Below are positions 35,557 to 45,350 of a DNA stretch of 64,000 nucleotides, piece by piece; positions within the stretch are counted from its first letter, which is position 1, and each line of letters begins with the position of its first letter. A program made the position numbers and the translations under genes. The notes beneath the pieces are model-generated. The model did no database searches and was not told the origin of the DNA. It saw nothing but the letters and a program-made list of their open reading frames with translations. This DNA is from Acholoe squamosa (lineage: Eukaryota; Annelida; Polychaeta; Phyllodocida; Polynoidae), in NCBI GenBank assembly GCA_949317995.1, contig OX439044.1, positions 53,586,166-53,650,165 on the forward strand. The letters are read 5' to 3'.

Positions 35557-35722
35557 AGTTAACTCGCTACCAGGGAATAATAATACCGGTAATAACGATA
35601 ATAATAGTGCTGAAATATACAGTAATAATAATATATGATACTGTTGTATAATAAATGATCAAATCACAGACACATGAGTTTGGTGGGTTACTGACCTTGG
35701 GGCTATCAGCACCATACATGCC
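35557..35722. repeat. Ngaro split repeat segment A2
   Basis: The internal copy of A1, directly following B1 and lying just 3' of the recombinase gene in element orientation. Confidence 0.95.
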
Positions 35723-35770
35723 AAAAACACACAAAAACACGCCAAACACATGTGAAAAAACACATACCAA

Positions 35771-36724
35771 TCAACAATGCAATTGAGATTGGCAAAGTCT
35801 ATCTAATCTTAAAAGTTCATTTTTATGATTATGCAAATATGTAAAAACAGAATTAGATTTCCAATTTACCTTTTTCTTAATGGAGTCTACACTGAGTCCA
35901 GCATCCTTTAACATAGTAGCACCCCCATGCCTAAGAGAGTGAGTGGAGACTGAACCTTTGATACCAGCACGTAGAGATAAAGATTTCAATCTCGAATTAA
36001 TATATTGGTATTGTAGAGGAACACCATTAATTTTAAATAATAAATCCCTCGCACCTCTACCTGAGCACAATTTTTTCAAGTCTTTACAAGGACATAACAA
36101 CGAGGTATCGTCTCTACATAAAAATATATCAAAGGAATGGGTACCAAGCTGGTTCGTTTTAGAAGTTTTAATCCGTAGACTAGCATAACTTTTAAATATT
36201 TTTACATCACCCACCCTTAGTGTATGAGGAGAAGATACAACATGTCCTATTCTGAGGACACCTCTATAACATAACAGAATAGCTAACCAGAACTTCAAGT
36301 CAGCCCTGTTGGAGAGATCCAAATATGATCTGATACATAACATTTCTCTTGGACTCAATGGGTGAGTAACCTTAGTAGGGACAGAGTAAATTCTATCAAT
36401 ACCATCCAAAACCTTTTTTAGCATGAAATTACCGCTATGGTCTAAGCCACCACTAAGTTTTTGATGATACCAAATGGATGATAAATAATTTCTTACAGAA
36501 GAAGGTTTCATATAACTAGATAAATATACTGCATATGTAGCAGCCTGTGAGGGAGAACAAGGAAATTTAGGTAAATTAAATTTAACACAAAATTTCTTGT
36601 ACCTTTTAAGTTGTTGTTTCCTTGCTCTCCTCGTATTCTCTGACACACCCTTCGCTAAAAGACACTCTTTTCTTTTTTGTAACCTTCTCCACTCTGGAAT
36701 TAAAGCAACACATATCATTTTCAT
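35771..36724 (-). CDS. Tyrosine recombinase of the Ngaro-type element
   Basis: 317 residues. The N-terminal part is a SAM-like DNA-binding region (SENTRRARKQQLKRYKKF; YLSSIWYHQKL). The catalytic part has Arg158 in GVLRIGHV, a Lys near 186 in IKTSKT, HSLRH (His262, Arg265), Trp288 in VNWKS and the nucleophile Tyr296 in FTYLHNH, so the R-H-R-Y set is present. It integrates the DNA copy by site-specific-type recombination in place of an integrase. The frame overlaps the end of RT/RNase H by 119 bp in another frame. Start chosen at ATG 36724. Confidence 0.93.
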   Translation of the reverse strand: MKMICVALIPEWRRLQKRKECLLAKGVSENTRRARKQQLKRYKKFCVKFNLPKFPCSPSQAATYAVYLSSYMKPSSVRNYLSSIWYHQKLSGGLDHSGNFMLKKVLDGIDRIYSVPTKVTHPLSPREMLCIRSYLDLSNRADLKFWLAILLCYRGVLRIGHVVSSPHTLRVGDVKIFKSYASLRIKTSKTNQLGTHSFDIFLCRDDTSLLCPCKDLKKLCSGRGARDLLFKINGVPLQYQYINSRLKSLSLRAGIKGSVSTHSLRHGGATMLKDAGLSVDSIKKKVNWKSNSVFTYLHNHKNELLRLDRLCQSQLHC

Positions 36725-38636
36725 GGAGAGAAGTTATACATTTACCAGGCATACCCTTATATGCAAGTCTCGACAGCTGGTCGGCCAGGATATTGTCCTC
36801 TGACCTAATATAAGTTGCATACACCTCCACATTATTGATGAAACAAAGCCAAAAAATTTCTCTAAGCCATTCCATACAAAGTTTATTTTTTGACCTACCG
36901 GTATTTATCATAGATAGAACTTGCATATTATCAGTAATACAGTGTATTCTTTTATTTTTATAACTAGAAATCCAACGTTTCAAACCAACCATGACTGGAT
37001 ACAACTCGTATACATTTATATTTCTATGATGATTCTGCAGAACATCCAGTATTGGAGGAGGGGAAAAATGACCTGAACCTAGGTTGAATTTATCACGAGA
37101 TGTCCAGTCACCATATAAATAATCCTTCCCCATCCATGCTCCAAAGCCTTTGATAGACGAATCGGAGTACATAGGCGTATCTACCAGGTCGTTTAGAATC
37201 AATTTCTTACAATTGAAAACTTTACAAAAATCAAGCCACCACTGCATATCCTGGCGAGTACAGGCCGAAACCCTAATATAACCTCCTGGTCTAGCTCGCG
37301 CACAGAGATCAAAAATTCGTCTGCTAAAGGTTCTACCACCCTTAACCACCTGCGAGCAGAACGACATTAAACCACCTATCCTTTCCAGATTCTTTCTGGA
37401 AATAAATTTCTTGCTAACATTTTCCATCAAAATATCTTTCATTTTGGTTAATTTATCTTCTGGCAAGGATAATTCCAGATTAACAGAATCTATATTAATA
37501 CCAAGGAATTTACAGGTTTGTGAGGGATCCGTTACCTTCTCTCCCGATACAACAAACCCCATATGCTGCATGCACTCGATGAGGATATTCCGCTGACGTA
37601 AACATTCACCATAAGTATCAGCAATTATGATAAAATCATCTAGATAGTTGACCAACCTTTTTACACCATAGCTCTTGGCCACTTCCACAATAAAATCCGA
37701 TATTCTATTGAATATATAAGGGGCACATTTAAGTCCAAAGGTCAACCTATTGCTTACATAGAAACCTTCACCCTGGCCAAAATCCCATCTGAACCCTTGC
37801 ATATCAGTGTGGGGACCATAAACATTAATGGTTCTGTAGGCCGATTTTAAATCTACTACGCTCATAAAATCATTTCTATCTAACTGAGCTGTGACCGTAC
37901 CAATGTTATTGTAAGAGAAGGTAGAACTAGTTTTGTCCATATAATTATTAATGGAAACTTTCTCCGGCATACTGCAATCAGTTATAGGCCTCAACTTGCC
38001 ATTCGATTTCTCCACACCGCCCAGGGAGTGGATGCACTTAGGTTTGTTTTCAACTTTAGACACTAAACCCGCCTCTAACTCCTCTCGCAATATGGTACAA
38101 AATTCATCATAGAAGTTTCCCTCAACAATTGACTTATAATTTCTGCAATCATATGAAGTACTGCAGTCCGGGTCGACTATTCTGAACCCCTCAACAAAAC
38201 CTTGCCATAAGAATAGTGCCTCTTTATCATTTATATTAATAACTCCCTTCTGGGTTAAAAATGGGGCAACTCTACAAGGTAAAATTTGGGAATTTTTCCC
38301 ATTGACATAATGAACACAAGTGCACACACCATTTATACAGCTATCATACACTTCGATGCTAGGTAAATTATTAATAGCAACCGTAAACAGTGGTTTAACC
38401 TTGCCCTGTACTGGGCCACTATATGATACATCCAGACCGACAGAATCAGGATTAATATTAATATCATTTTCAACACCACTTTGTAAATTTGGTACGCTGA
38501 TACCACTCAAAAATACCGAATCTACCTCTCCAGCATTAACTATACCAACACCCCGAGCTGGAGCAGCGGGTGGAGGCGAACCAGGGTCTACCGAACCTAC
38601 TATACATGACTTAGGCATCGACATACTGTCACACAT
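36606..38636 (-). CDS. Reverse transcriptase-RNase H of the Ngaro-type element
   Basis: 676 residues from ATG 38636. RT motifs: SVVDLKSAYRTI (Asp262), LTFGLKCAPYIFNR, and YLDDF at 331-335. RNase H: YSDSSIKGFGAW (Asp492), VYELYPVMVGL (Glu544), TDNMQVL (Asp569) and ILADQLSRL (Asp619). All catalytic positions are present. The open frame continues upstream of this ATG for 8 codons to a TAG that is the gag stop, so gag and RT share one frame. Translation may therefore use readthrough as well as, or instead of, internal initiation. Confidence 0.93.
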   Translation of the reverse strand: MCDSMSMPKSCIVGSVDPGSPPPAAPARGVGIVNAGEVDSVFLSGISVPNLQSGVENDININPDSVGLDVSYSGPVQGKVKPLFTVAINNLPSIEVYDSCINGVCTCVHYVNGKNSQILPCRVAPFLTQKGVININDKEALFLWQGFVEGFRIVDPDCSTSYDCRNYKSIVEGNFYDEFCTILREELEAGLVSKVENKPKCIHSLGGVEKSNGKLRPITDCSMPEKVSINNYMDKTSSTFSYNNIGTVTAQLDRNDFMSVVDLKSAYRTINVYGPHTDMQGFRWDFGQGEGFYVSNRLTFGLKCAPYIFNRISDFIVEVAKSYGVKRLVNYLDDFIIIADTYGECLRQRNILIECMQHMGFVVSGEKVTDPSQTCKFLGINIDSVNLELSLPEDKLTKMKDILMENVSKKFISRKNLERIGGLMSFCSQVVKGGRTFSRRIFDLCARARPGGYIRVSACTRQDMQWWLDFCKVFNCKKLILNDLVDTPMYSDSSIKGFGAWMGKDYLYGDWTSRDKFNLGSGHFSPPPILDVLQNHHRNINVYELYPVMVGLKRWISSYKNKRIHCITDNMQVLSMINTGRSKNKLCMEWLREIFWLCFINNVEVYATYIRSEDNILADQLSRLAYKGMPGKCITSLHENDMCCFNSRVEKVTKKKRVSFSEGCVREYEESKETTT

Positions 38637-38660
38637 AGGACCCCGCTCACCCGTAAAATC

Positions 38661-39716
38661 CTAGTCAGATTTGTTAATTTGACAATCCAACTTATTATGG
38701 CCTGATTTGGTACATGAGCTACAAACATGCCTATATCTGCATGGGTCCCTAGAGCAACCTTCTGCCCTGTTGAACGCATAGCACGAATTAGGAGACACCC
38801 TAGCTTTACCAGAATTTTTTGACTTGGTTGAATAAGCCTTCTGGGCTTGAACTGTACCGTCATAGGACAAATAACGGAGGATATCCGAATTTTCAATCAT
38901 AGCAAATGCATCCAGACCATCGGTATTGGCTCTGTCCCTAACGGACTTATCATATGCTACTAAGGCTTTTACAGTGAAAATTTTTGTATCTGACTTCTCA
39001 ACCAACATTTGGAGGTGCCTGAGCATGCCCTCCACAGCGTCCCCATCCTTGTAATAATCTATAATGAATTTGATGTTGACCAATACAAGTTTCTCAATGC
39101 TGTCGACCTTATCACGTTTCTTAATGAATTGTTCGTGGTCAAACTCACCAATTTTTTGCTTGGCGTGATGACGATGAATTGACGAGTCTATTGACGACCC
39201 TCTTGACGAGCTGGGGCTCCTGTGACGAGCAGTATAAGACGATTTAGATCTTGCATGACGACCTCTACGTCCCGCTCTAGTCCACTCGCCGCCATCTTGG
39301 TTGCTATGGACGCTGTCGTCGTCAACGTCCCGCTGCAGACCACGCCCCCGTCGCCTTGGTTTCGCGTCTCTCGAATCTTGTTTGTATACAGATGCACGTG
39401 CTCCCGTCGCCCCGCTATCCGGTACGCTCAAAGGATTCATCTCATCTTTACGGGCCCCTCGGCTAGCAATAACGTCTCGTAGCATGTTCTTAATATCCAA
39501 AAGGTCTTCCTCCATCAAATCCAGCCTCGTCTGGTCAGCAGTTTCATTCTCTCTAGCCTGTGGCGTGTTAGGCTGCGAGGGCTCCAGACCCCCACATAGA
39601 GAAGTTAAACTGCTCGAAGCTCCTAAATTGGCCGATTCACGGTTCGTTTTAGCCGATTTGGCCGATTTTTTCGACGAACCCTTCTTCCTCGCACCTGTAG
39701 CAGTTTTCCTCCCCAT
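38661..39716 (-). CDS. Gag of the Ngaro-type element
   Basis: Start chosen at ATG 39716 (MGRKTATGARKKGSSKKSAK), just inside the left repeat boundary; the open frame extends up to 39878 into the repeat, but that part is repeat sequence. The product is about 351 residues: basic N-terminus, Arg/Ser-rich middle, a helical region near HEQFIKKRDKVDSIEKL, and a C-terminal zinc region with CX8CX4CX3H followed by CX2CX4HX4C (C-YAFNRAEG-C...H-NKLD-C). Such a Cys/His pair is usual in DIRS/Ngaro gags. It ends at a TAG (38661-38663). Confidence 0.88.
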   Translation of the reverse strand: MGRKTATGARKKGSSKKSAKSAKTNRESANLGASSSLTSLCGGLEPSQPNTPQARENETADQTRLDLMEEDLLDIKNMLRDVIASRGARKDEMNPLSVPDSGATGARASVYKQDSRDAKPRRRGRGLQRDVDDDSVHSNQDGGEWTRAGRRGRHARSKSSYTARHRSPSSSRGSSIDSSIHRHHAKQKIGEFDHEQFIKKRDKVDSIEKLVLVNIKFIIDYYKDGDAVEGMLRHLQMLVEKSDTKIFTVKALVAYDKSVRDRANTDGLDAFAMIENSDILRYLSYDGTVQAQKAYSTKSKNSGKARVSPNSCYAFNRAEGCSRDPCRYRHVCSSCTKSGHNKLDCQINKSD

Positions 39717-39758
39717 GCTTGAGCCGATATCCAAGCAACAATCCAGAAAAACCTGCTT

Positions 39759-39967
39759 AAAATTTAAAAATCCAGGGAACACCCAGCGTGGTGTTACCTG
39801 TACAGGTGAATCGGTCCAATGACCGTTACCTTGAAAATCCCCTCTTATATACTGGAGGAGTGTTGATCGTGACGTCATGCTATGACATCATAGAAACCAA
39901 TGCGCGCTGCAAATAGTCCCTAACCGTTCGCGGTTAATTATATATATATACACGAGTGTATATAGTT

Positions 39968-39972
<5 letters not shown>
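39759..39972. repeat. Ngaro left terminal repeat
   Basis: 214 bp matching B1. In element orientation it is the 5' end and should hold the promoter. It contains CCCCTCTTATATACTGGAGG, whose minus-strand complement has a TATATAAG TATA-like box. Confidence 0.9.

Positions 39973-40002
<30 letters not shown>
39970..40002. repeat. (TA)n microsatellite at the element border
   Basis: A pure TA tract of about 30 bp, with a matching TA tract at 35046-35061 on the other side. The element appears to have inserted into, or brought in, TA repeats. Confidence 0.9.
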
Positions 40003-40005
<3 letters not shown>

Positions 40006-40705
40006 ATGTATACATATGAACTTCCAAACATGAGATGAACTAGTAGTTCACCACCTATTACCTGTAGAAAATAGGTAGCAAAATATGGCAAAACAGCTGG
40101 TTCATTGGCTTTGAACAGCTGTCATATCCTCACATCCAGCCAAATATAGTGGTGCCTTAAAATGATTATGTTGTAATGGCACATGGCCCTGAGGACCAAA
40201 GAGTGGCAGGCATGCATGCTGAAAAGACAGATTTGAATATTTGTGGAAAGAAATACATTGGAAATGCTCATCTCTTGTGCCATGCTTATTATTGATCAAA
40301 TCACTGCTTGCCCAAAGTGCCTCAAAATGAAGTGTCTAATCACTTACTGGTTAGCCCTTGGCATACCTGCACACCTCAGTACCACCTGTTGGCTAGTGTG
40401 ACAGGCTTTGAGTAGTGTTTAGTACACCTTGAAAATTAGAACTCGCCTTCATTCACAGCACACAGGCTGCCTCTATAGAAAACCAGACATACCTGATTTA
40501 TTAATAGGATAGGGACTATTACAGGGCAATAGTTTTGTTTTGTTTTGGAGCAGAAATATTTTTGTACAACCATTAGATATTCTAACACATGGTTTAAAAT
40601 GTTGTCTAGATAGTGATCGATGAGAAACCCCAAATTTGATACTGTGATAGCGGACATGCCAACTTTAAGATAGGTATTAGATACCATCTGTTCATACACT
40701 ACTTG
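40003..40705. other. No gene seen
   Basis: Unique-looking AT-rich DNA. No splice-bounded frame or repeat was supported. Confidence 0.45.
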
Positions 40706-41911
40706 TGGAAGCCTAGTTTCCTGTTATCAGCCACAGCACAGGTTATAAGGTAGGCCAGCTTTTGTTGGAACTCACTGCTTGGGTGGAAACCATCCTTTAA
40801 TCTCCAATACTGGCTCTGTCTTTCATGCATCTCAACACTGTAGGGGTGGATGAGGTTACAGGGGCGGATCCAGGGGGGGGGGTCCTGGGGGTCAGGACCC
40901 CCCCCCCCCCCTTTTGGTCCACCCATAACATGTCCAAATAGGGGTCCCCGGAGGTGGACCCCCCCCCCTTTGGGCCCACCCAAGATGTCCACTTTGTATG
41001 CCCCCTTTCATGACCCCTATTTCTATCTGATATACTTTTTATTGTGATATTTATGACTCTACAGCATCTAATATATATTAAAATTTCTCAAAATTTTCTA
41101 ACACAAGGCAATCCAGAAAAAAATCACCGTCATATCATAGATATAGATAATGCTTAGCTTAGGCCTATATGTAAGGCATAGCTTATAGGGTTAGCCACCC
41201 TGGGTATATCTATTTTAATCATCCTCACTTTGCTTGGATATTTTTCCAGTCTTGGACTTCAAATCGGACTTTTCCCTTATACTTTCGAGATCTCTTTTCT
41301 GACTTGAGCTTCCCATTCTTCTCACCACTTTTCATTGCATCTTCTGCTTCATTTACTCTGGATTGTGCCAGACTATTGTTACTGGTATTTCCACCATCCC
41401 CCGACATTTTCTCTCTTCTACTACCCTTCTTCCTCAGCCCTGTTTGATCTCTCTATCTCTTGTAGGTTGCAACATCCAGACCACACAGAGGGCAAAAGAC
41501 AAGTTTCACTTTGGGGAACCTTTTGGATATCTGCTTCACCAGGCTACTTATCTCACATGTAACATGTTTTGTCAGCCTATCAACATCAGTAGTCCTCAAT
41601 ATGGCAGATTGCTTCTCTTTCCCAGATTTTTCCTGAACTAAGAATTCCTCTATACCACTCATTACATAGACAGTAGACACAGTCCTAGTCCTATCCAGGT
41701 AGTCCGTGATTCTTTCCGACAGCCTCTTCAGACTAAAACCTGGGTAAACCTTGACAGAGATGATTTCTTGCGTTAGGTCCTGGAGATGTGTCTGCTGGTG
41801 GCGCCCCTGCATGGAGTATGTGAACACAACCACACCAGTACTGGTGCCCAACTCCACAGCTAGATTAAAGAGGCTCCGACCCCTCTTTAACATGGCCTGT
41901 ATCATTGCCAT
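40706..41911 (-). pseudogene. SGNH-hydrolase-like reading frame, interrupted
   Basis: A minus-strand frame from ATG 41911 encodes about 152 residues (NLAVELGTSTGVVVF, VYPGFSLKRLSERITDYL, VYVMSGIEEFL) to a TAG at 41453-41455. The same frame stays open after it to 41225 (Lys/Arg-rich). A second piece at about 40706-40840 reads YWRLKDGFHPSSEFQQKLAY, resembling the DxxH block V of SGNH hydrolases. A G/C-rich repeat lies between them (40854-40985). No GDS nucleophile motif was seen, so the family call is tentative. Ngaro elements are known to carry SGNH genes, but this lies outside the neighbouring element. Confidence 0.35.
40854..40985. repeat. G/C-rich CAGGGGCGGATCC repeat fragment
   Basis: It begins CAGGGGCGGATCCAGGGG and has C runs and self-complementary GGTCCTGGGGGTCAGGACC. 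The left end matches the terminal motif at 59529; a matching right end was not found. Confidence 0.55.
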
Positions 41912-42224
41912 GTTGTGTTTACACGATTTCCTTCATAAACTATGTAAACCACAGTTGCTTCTACTTATTTAAAGCACTGCTGTATCAATACGGCAATTAC
42001 CCTTAAATATTCTGTAGCAGTCTTCTTGTATGTTCACAATGCACTTACTCACATTAAGACTATATAGGTAGTAGCATCCTATTATGATGAGCTCACATTT
42101 CACTAACATTGTGGGCGAGGTGCCTCTAATATTTAGTCTGTGTTTGTAAGTAGCAGACTCAGTAACTCAGGGTGAATTTCACTGTTGAGGATAGTATGAG
42201 CTGCTCGAGCATCTATTTTAGTTG

Positions 42225-42765
42225 TTTGTGTCTGTAAGTACCAGCCTGCGAAACACGGTGAGAGCTCAGGGCCTGAGGTAGCTGTGTGCGTCTGGGTGTA
42301 CCAGCCCATGTAACACAGTGTGAGCTCAGTGCCTGTGTGTCTGTGTGTACCAGCCCGTGTAACACGGTGTGAGATCAGTGCCTGTGGTAGCTGTTTGTGT
42401 CTGTATGTAGCAGCCTGTGTAACACACTAAGAGCTCAGTCCCTCTGGTAGCTGTTTGTGCCTGTATGTAGCAGCCTGTGTAACACAGCGAGAGCTCAGTG
42501 CATGTGGTAGCTGTTTGTGTCTGTATGTAGCAGCCTGTGCAACACAGTGAGAGCTCAGTGCCTTTGGTAGCTGTTTGTGTCTGTATGTAGCAGCCTGTGT
42601 AACACAGTGAGACCAGTGCCTGTGGTAGCTGTTTGTGTCTGTATGTAGCAGCCTGTGCAACACAGTGAGAGCTCAGTGCCTGTGGTAGCTGTTTGTGTCT
42701 GTATGTAGCAGCCTGTGCAACACAGTGAGAGCTCAGTGCCTTTGGTAGCTGTTTGTGTCTGTATA
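42225..42765. repeat. 60-bp minisatellite, left block
   Basis: CTGTATGTAGCAGCCTGTGT, AACACAGTGAGAGCTCAGTG and GTGGTAGCTGTTTGTGT repeat about nine times, more diverged at the left. The array is interrupted at about 42762 by a LINE and resumes at 44705. Confidence 0.95.
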
Positions 42766-44704
42766 TATATATATATGTTTATTCAGTTTTGATTGTACAT
42801 AGGATAGGCTATGCACCCTTAGGTCATGCCTGTTTTTCATCCAGTGGACAATAAATGTCTCTAAATCCAGATATTTCTTTAGTTGAAGTACAATAACATG
42901 TGTTAAATATAGATCACTAGTTGTTAGTAACTTCTTTGCACAATTTAAATGGTGTTTGATGGCCTGTACCATAAATAAATGTGGTTAGTAAACGAAAGAT
43001 CATGAGTTCAGTAGGTTTATTATCTATTCCACTTTAGAATTTGTTTTGATGGTGTAAAGTATGTGGAGAATTATTATAGTATTTATGGAGGCTGGATATC
43101 ATCCAGCTCCCTAAGTGTCTTATCATACATCGCTCTCAGCCTATCACCAAACCTTGAATATTCTTCAATTTCTCTGTATTCACTTCCAAGGGAATTCCAC
43201 AATGCAGCACATTTGTATTCTACTCCTTTTTGAACTTTGACTCTGCGGGTAAAGAAGGTTTTTAACAGCCTGTTATCATGTGCTCGTGTACAAAGTTGTC
43301 TATTGTCCACATAGTTTTTATCCAGACTTCTTTTAAATGCAAATTTTAGAAAGTGTTGTTCCCTTCTTAACCAGAGTGGTAATACCTTGTATTTTTGATG
43401 TAATTGTAATTTGTCTAAGAAGGGAGGGGATCTGTTGCAGATGCGTAGGCATCTGTTTAAATGTAGTTGCATTTCATCAAGTTTGCATTTTGGGGCTGCA
43501 CTATAGATGATATCACCATAATCAATGTATGGGATTATCATTTTTGTTACAACGTCTAGGGCTGCTTTTTCTGTAAGTTGCTTTCTTACTTTACGTAACA
43601 AGTAAATCTTGTGAGATACATTTTTAGACAAGACTTGCATGTGTTTATTGAAAGTTAACTGACTATCCAGCGTAACACCTAGATATTTGTACGTGGGGAC
43701 GTATTTAATTTCTTGATTTTGAACCTGCAAATTGATTTTTGGATGTTTATTGAGCATTGTCTTGGTACCGAATGTCATTAGTTTAGTTTTACCAATATTC
43801 AGTGAAAGTTTATTTGCCTCACACCATCTTACTAAGTTAAATGTGTCATTTGTGATGTGTTGAATAATCTCAGGAGTTTGTTCTTTATAGGATATAAAAA
43901 TAGCAGTGTCATCCGCATAGTGCTGTGCCTTCATGTGGTTTAGACAGGAAGCAAGATCGTTTATATAAATGATAAAAAGTAAGGGCCCTAACGTGGAACC
44001 TTGGGGTACCCCATGAGAAATTTTATGTGGTTCTGATGTGGTGTTATTGGCTCTAGTACATTGGGTTCTGTTTGTAAGATAGGATTCTAATAGTTTTTTT
44101 GCGTTTTGGCTGAGACCAATTTTTTCTAGTTTTTTTAACATGATTTTATGATCTAGAGTGTCAAATGCTTTCCGAAAATCAATAAATATACAGGATGTCA
44201 CAGAGTTTTTATTTAATGCTTTGTAGATGTGATCAGTGAATTTTGCAAGACTGTGGACAGTGGAACGCTCTTCTCTAAAACCATTTTGATCCTCTGTTAA
44301 TATATCATTATCTTTTAGATGTGTAGACAATTGAATATGCAATATTTTTTCAGTAAGCTTTGAGGGGAGTGGAAGGATGGAGATAGGTCTATAATTATTG
44401 ACTTGAGTCTTATCACCTTCTTTAGGGATAGGAGTTACTGTAGCATTTTTCCATAAATCAGGGAAGCTTGACTTTTTGATAGTGTTGTCAATGATGTGCT
44501 TAAAGTGAAGTGGAAGCGTAGTTAGTGCATCTTTTAACACTGTAGTAGATATGTATGGTATGCCAGAGGGTTTATTTATATTTATATTTTTTATGACCTT
44601 GATAACTTCTTCATCTGTGGGTAGTCGAAAGTTAAAATGTGGGGGAAGTACATTTTGTGTATATACCCAGGGTTCAGTCATGTTTTTTGCTAGATTTGCC
44701 CCAA
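42762..44704 (-). mobile_element. 5'-truncated LINE inserted in the 60-bp minisatellite
   Basis: In element orientation it starts at about 44704, within the coding region, and ends with AATAAACATATATATATA at about 42762, so it has a polyadenylation signal and an AT-repeat tail and no endonuclease domain. The flanking minisatellite unit is cut between CTGTAT and GTAGCAG, with TGTAT present on both sides, a possible 5-bp target duplication. This is a typical dead-on-arrival non-LTR insertion. Confidence 0.9.
43083..44700 (-). pseudogene. LINE reverse transcriptase (Jockey/CR1-like), 5' truncated
   Basis: About 535 codons without a stop. Motifs: NNYRPISILPLPSKLTEKIL, EDQNGFREERSTVHSL, FIDFRKAFDTLDH (first Asp), SHGVPQGSTLGPLLFIIYIN, HYADDTAIFIS (catalytic DD), LNIGKTKLM and YKYLGVTLD, followed by the C-terminal region with NRCLRICNR. 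The first 40 or so codons of the apparent frame (44701-44816) are minisatellite sequence, not the element. The intact frame implies a recent insertion. Confidence 0.9.
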
Positions 44705-45350
44705 TGTATGTAGCAGCCTGTGTAACACAGTGAGAGCTCAGTGCCTGTGGTAGCTGTTTGTGTCTGTATGTAGCAGCCTGTGTAACACAGTGAGAGTTCA
44801 GTGCCTGTGGTAGCATTTTGTGTCTGTATGTAGCAGCCTGTGTAAGACAGTGAGAGTTCAGTGCATGTGGTAGCTTTTTGTGTCTGTATGTAGCAGCCTG
44901 TGTAACACAGTGAGAGCTCAGTGCATGTGGTAGCTGTTTGTGTCTGTATGTAGCAGCCTGTGTAACACAGTGAGAGCTCAGTGCCTGTGGTAGCTTTTTG
45001 TGTCTGTATGTAGCAGCCTGTGTAACACAGTGAGAGCTCAGTGCATGTGGTAGCTGTTTGTGTCTGTGTGTACCAGCCTGTGTAACACAGTGAGAGCTCA
45101 GTGCCTGTGGTAGCTGTTTGTGTCTGTATGTAGCAGCCTGTGTAACACAGTGAGAGCTCAGTGCATGTGGTAGCTGTTTGTGTCTGTATGTAGCAGCCTG
45201 TGTAACACAGTGAGAGCTCAGTGCCTGTGGTAGCTTTTTGTGTCTGTATGTAGCAGCCTGTGTAACACAGTGAGAGCTCAGTGCCTGTGGTAGCTGTTTG
45301 TGTCTGTATGTAGCAGCCTGTGTAACACAGTGTGAGCTCAGTATCTTCCG
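44705..45350. repeat. 60-bp minisatellite, right block
   Basis: About ten units with very regular 60-bp period (GTATGTAGCAGCCTGTGTAA in each line). As 60 is a multiple of three, a 236-codon frame with a 20-residue repeat exists on the minus strand; I regard it as an artefact. Confidence 0.95.

Larger units (their letters stand above)
35062..39972 (-). mobile_element. Ngaro-type tyrosine-recombinase retrotransposon, apparently intact
   Basis: In element orientation: left repeat (39972-39759), gag, RT/RNase H, tyrosine recombinase, then A2 (35722-35557), B1 (35556-35343), a spacer (35342-35228) and A1 (35227-35062). B1 matches the left repeat over 214 bp, and A1 matches A2 over 166 bp, with no difference seen. 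This A1-ORFs-B1-A2-B2 layout of split direct repeats is that of PAT/Ngaro elements, and the gene order with recombinase last fits Ngaro. Both ends abut TA tracts; no target duplication is expected. Identical repeats and open frames imply a young insertion. Confidence 0.92.

Noticed and set aside
39717-39878. Gag start at ATG 39878
   Set aside because: Those 54 codons lie largely inside the terminal repeat, which also occurs at the other end. The ATG at 39716 is followed by a typical basic gag N-terminus.
43083-44816. ATG at 44816 as the true start of the LINE protein
   Set aside because: The first 40 or so codons are minisatellite sequence; the element is 5' truncated and has no start of its own.
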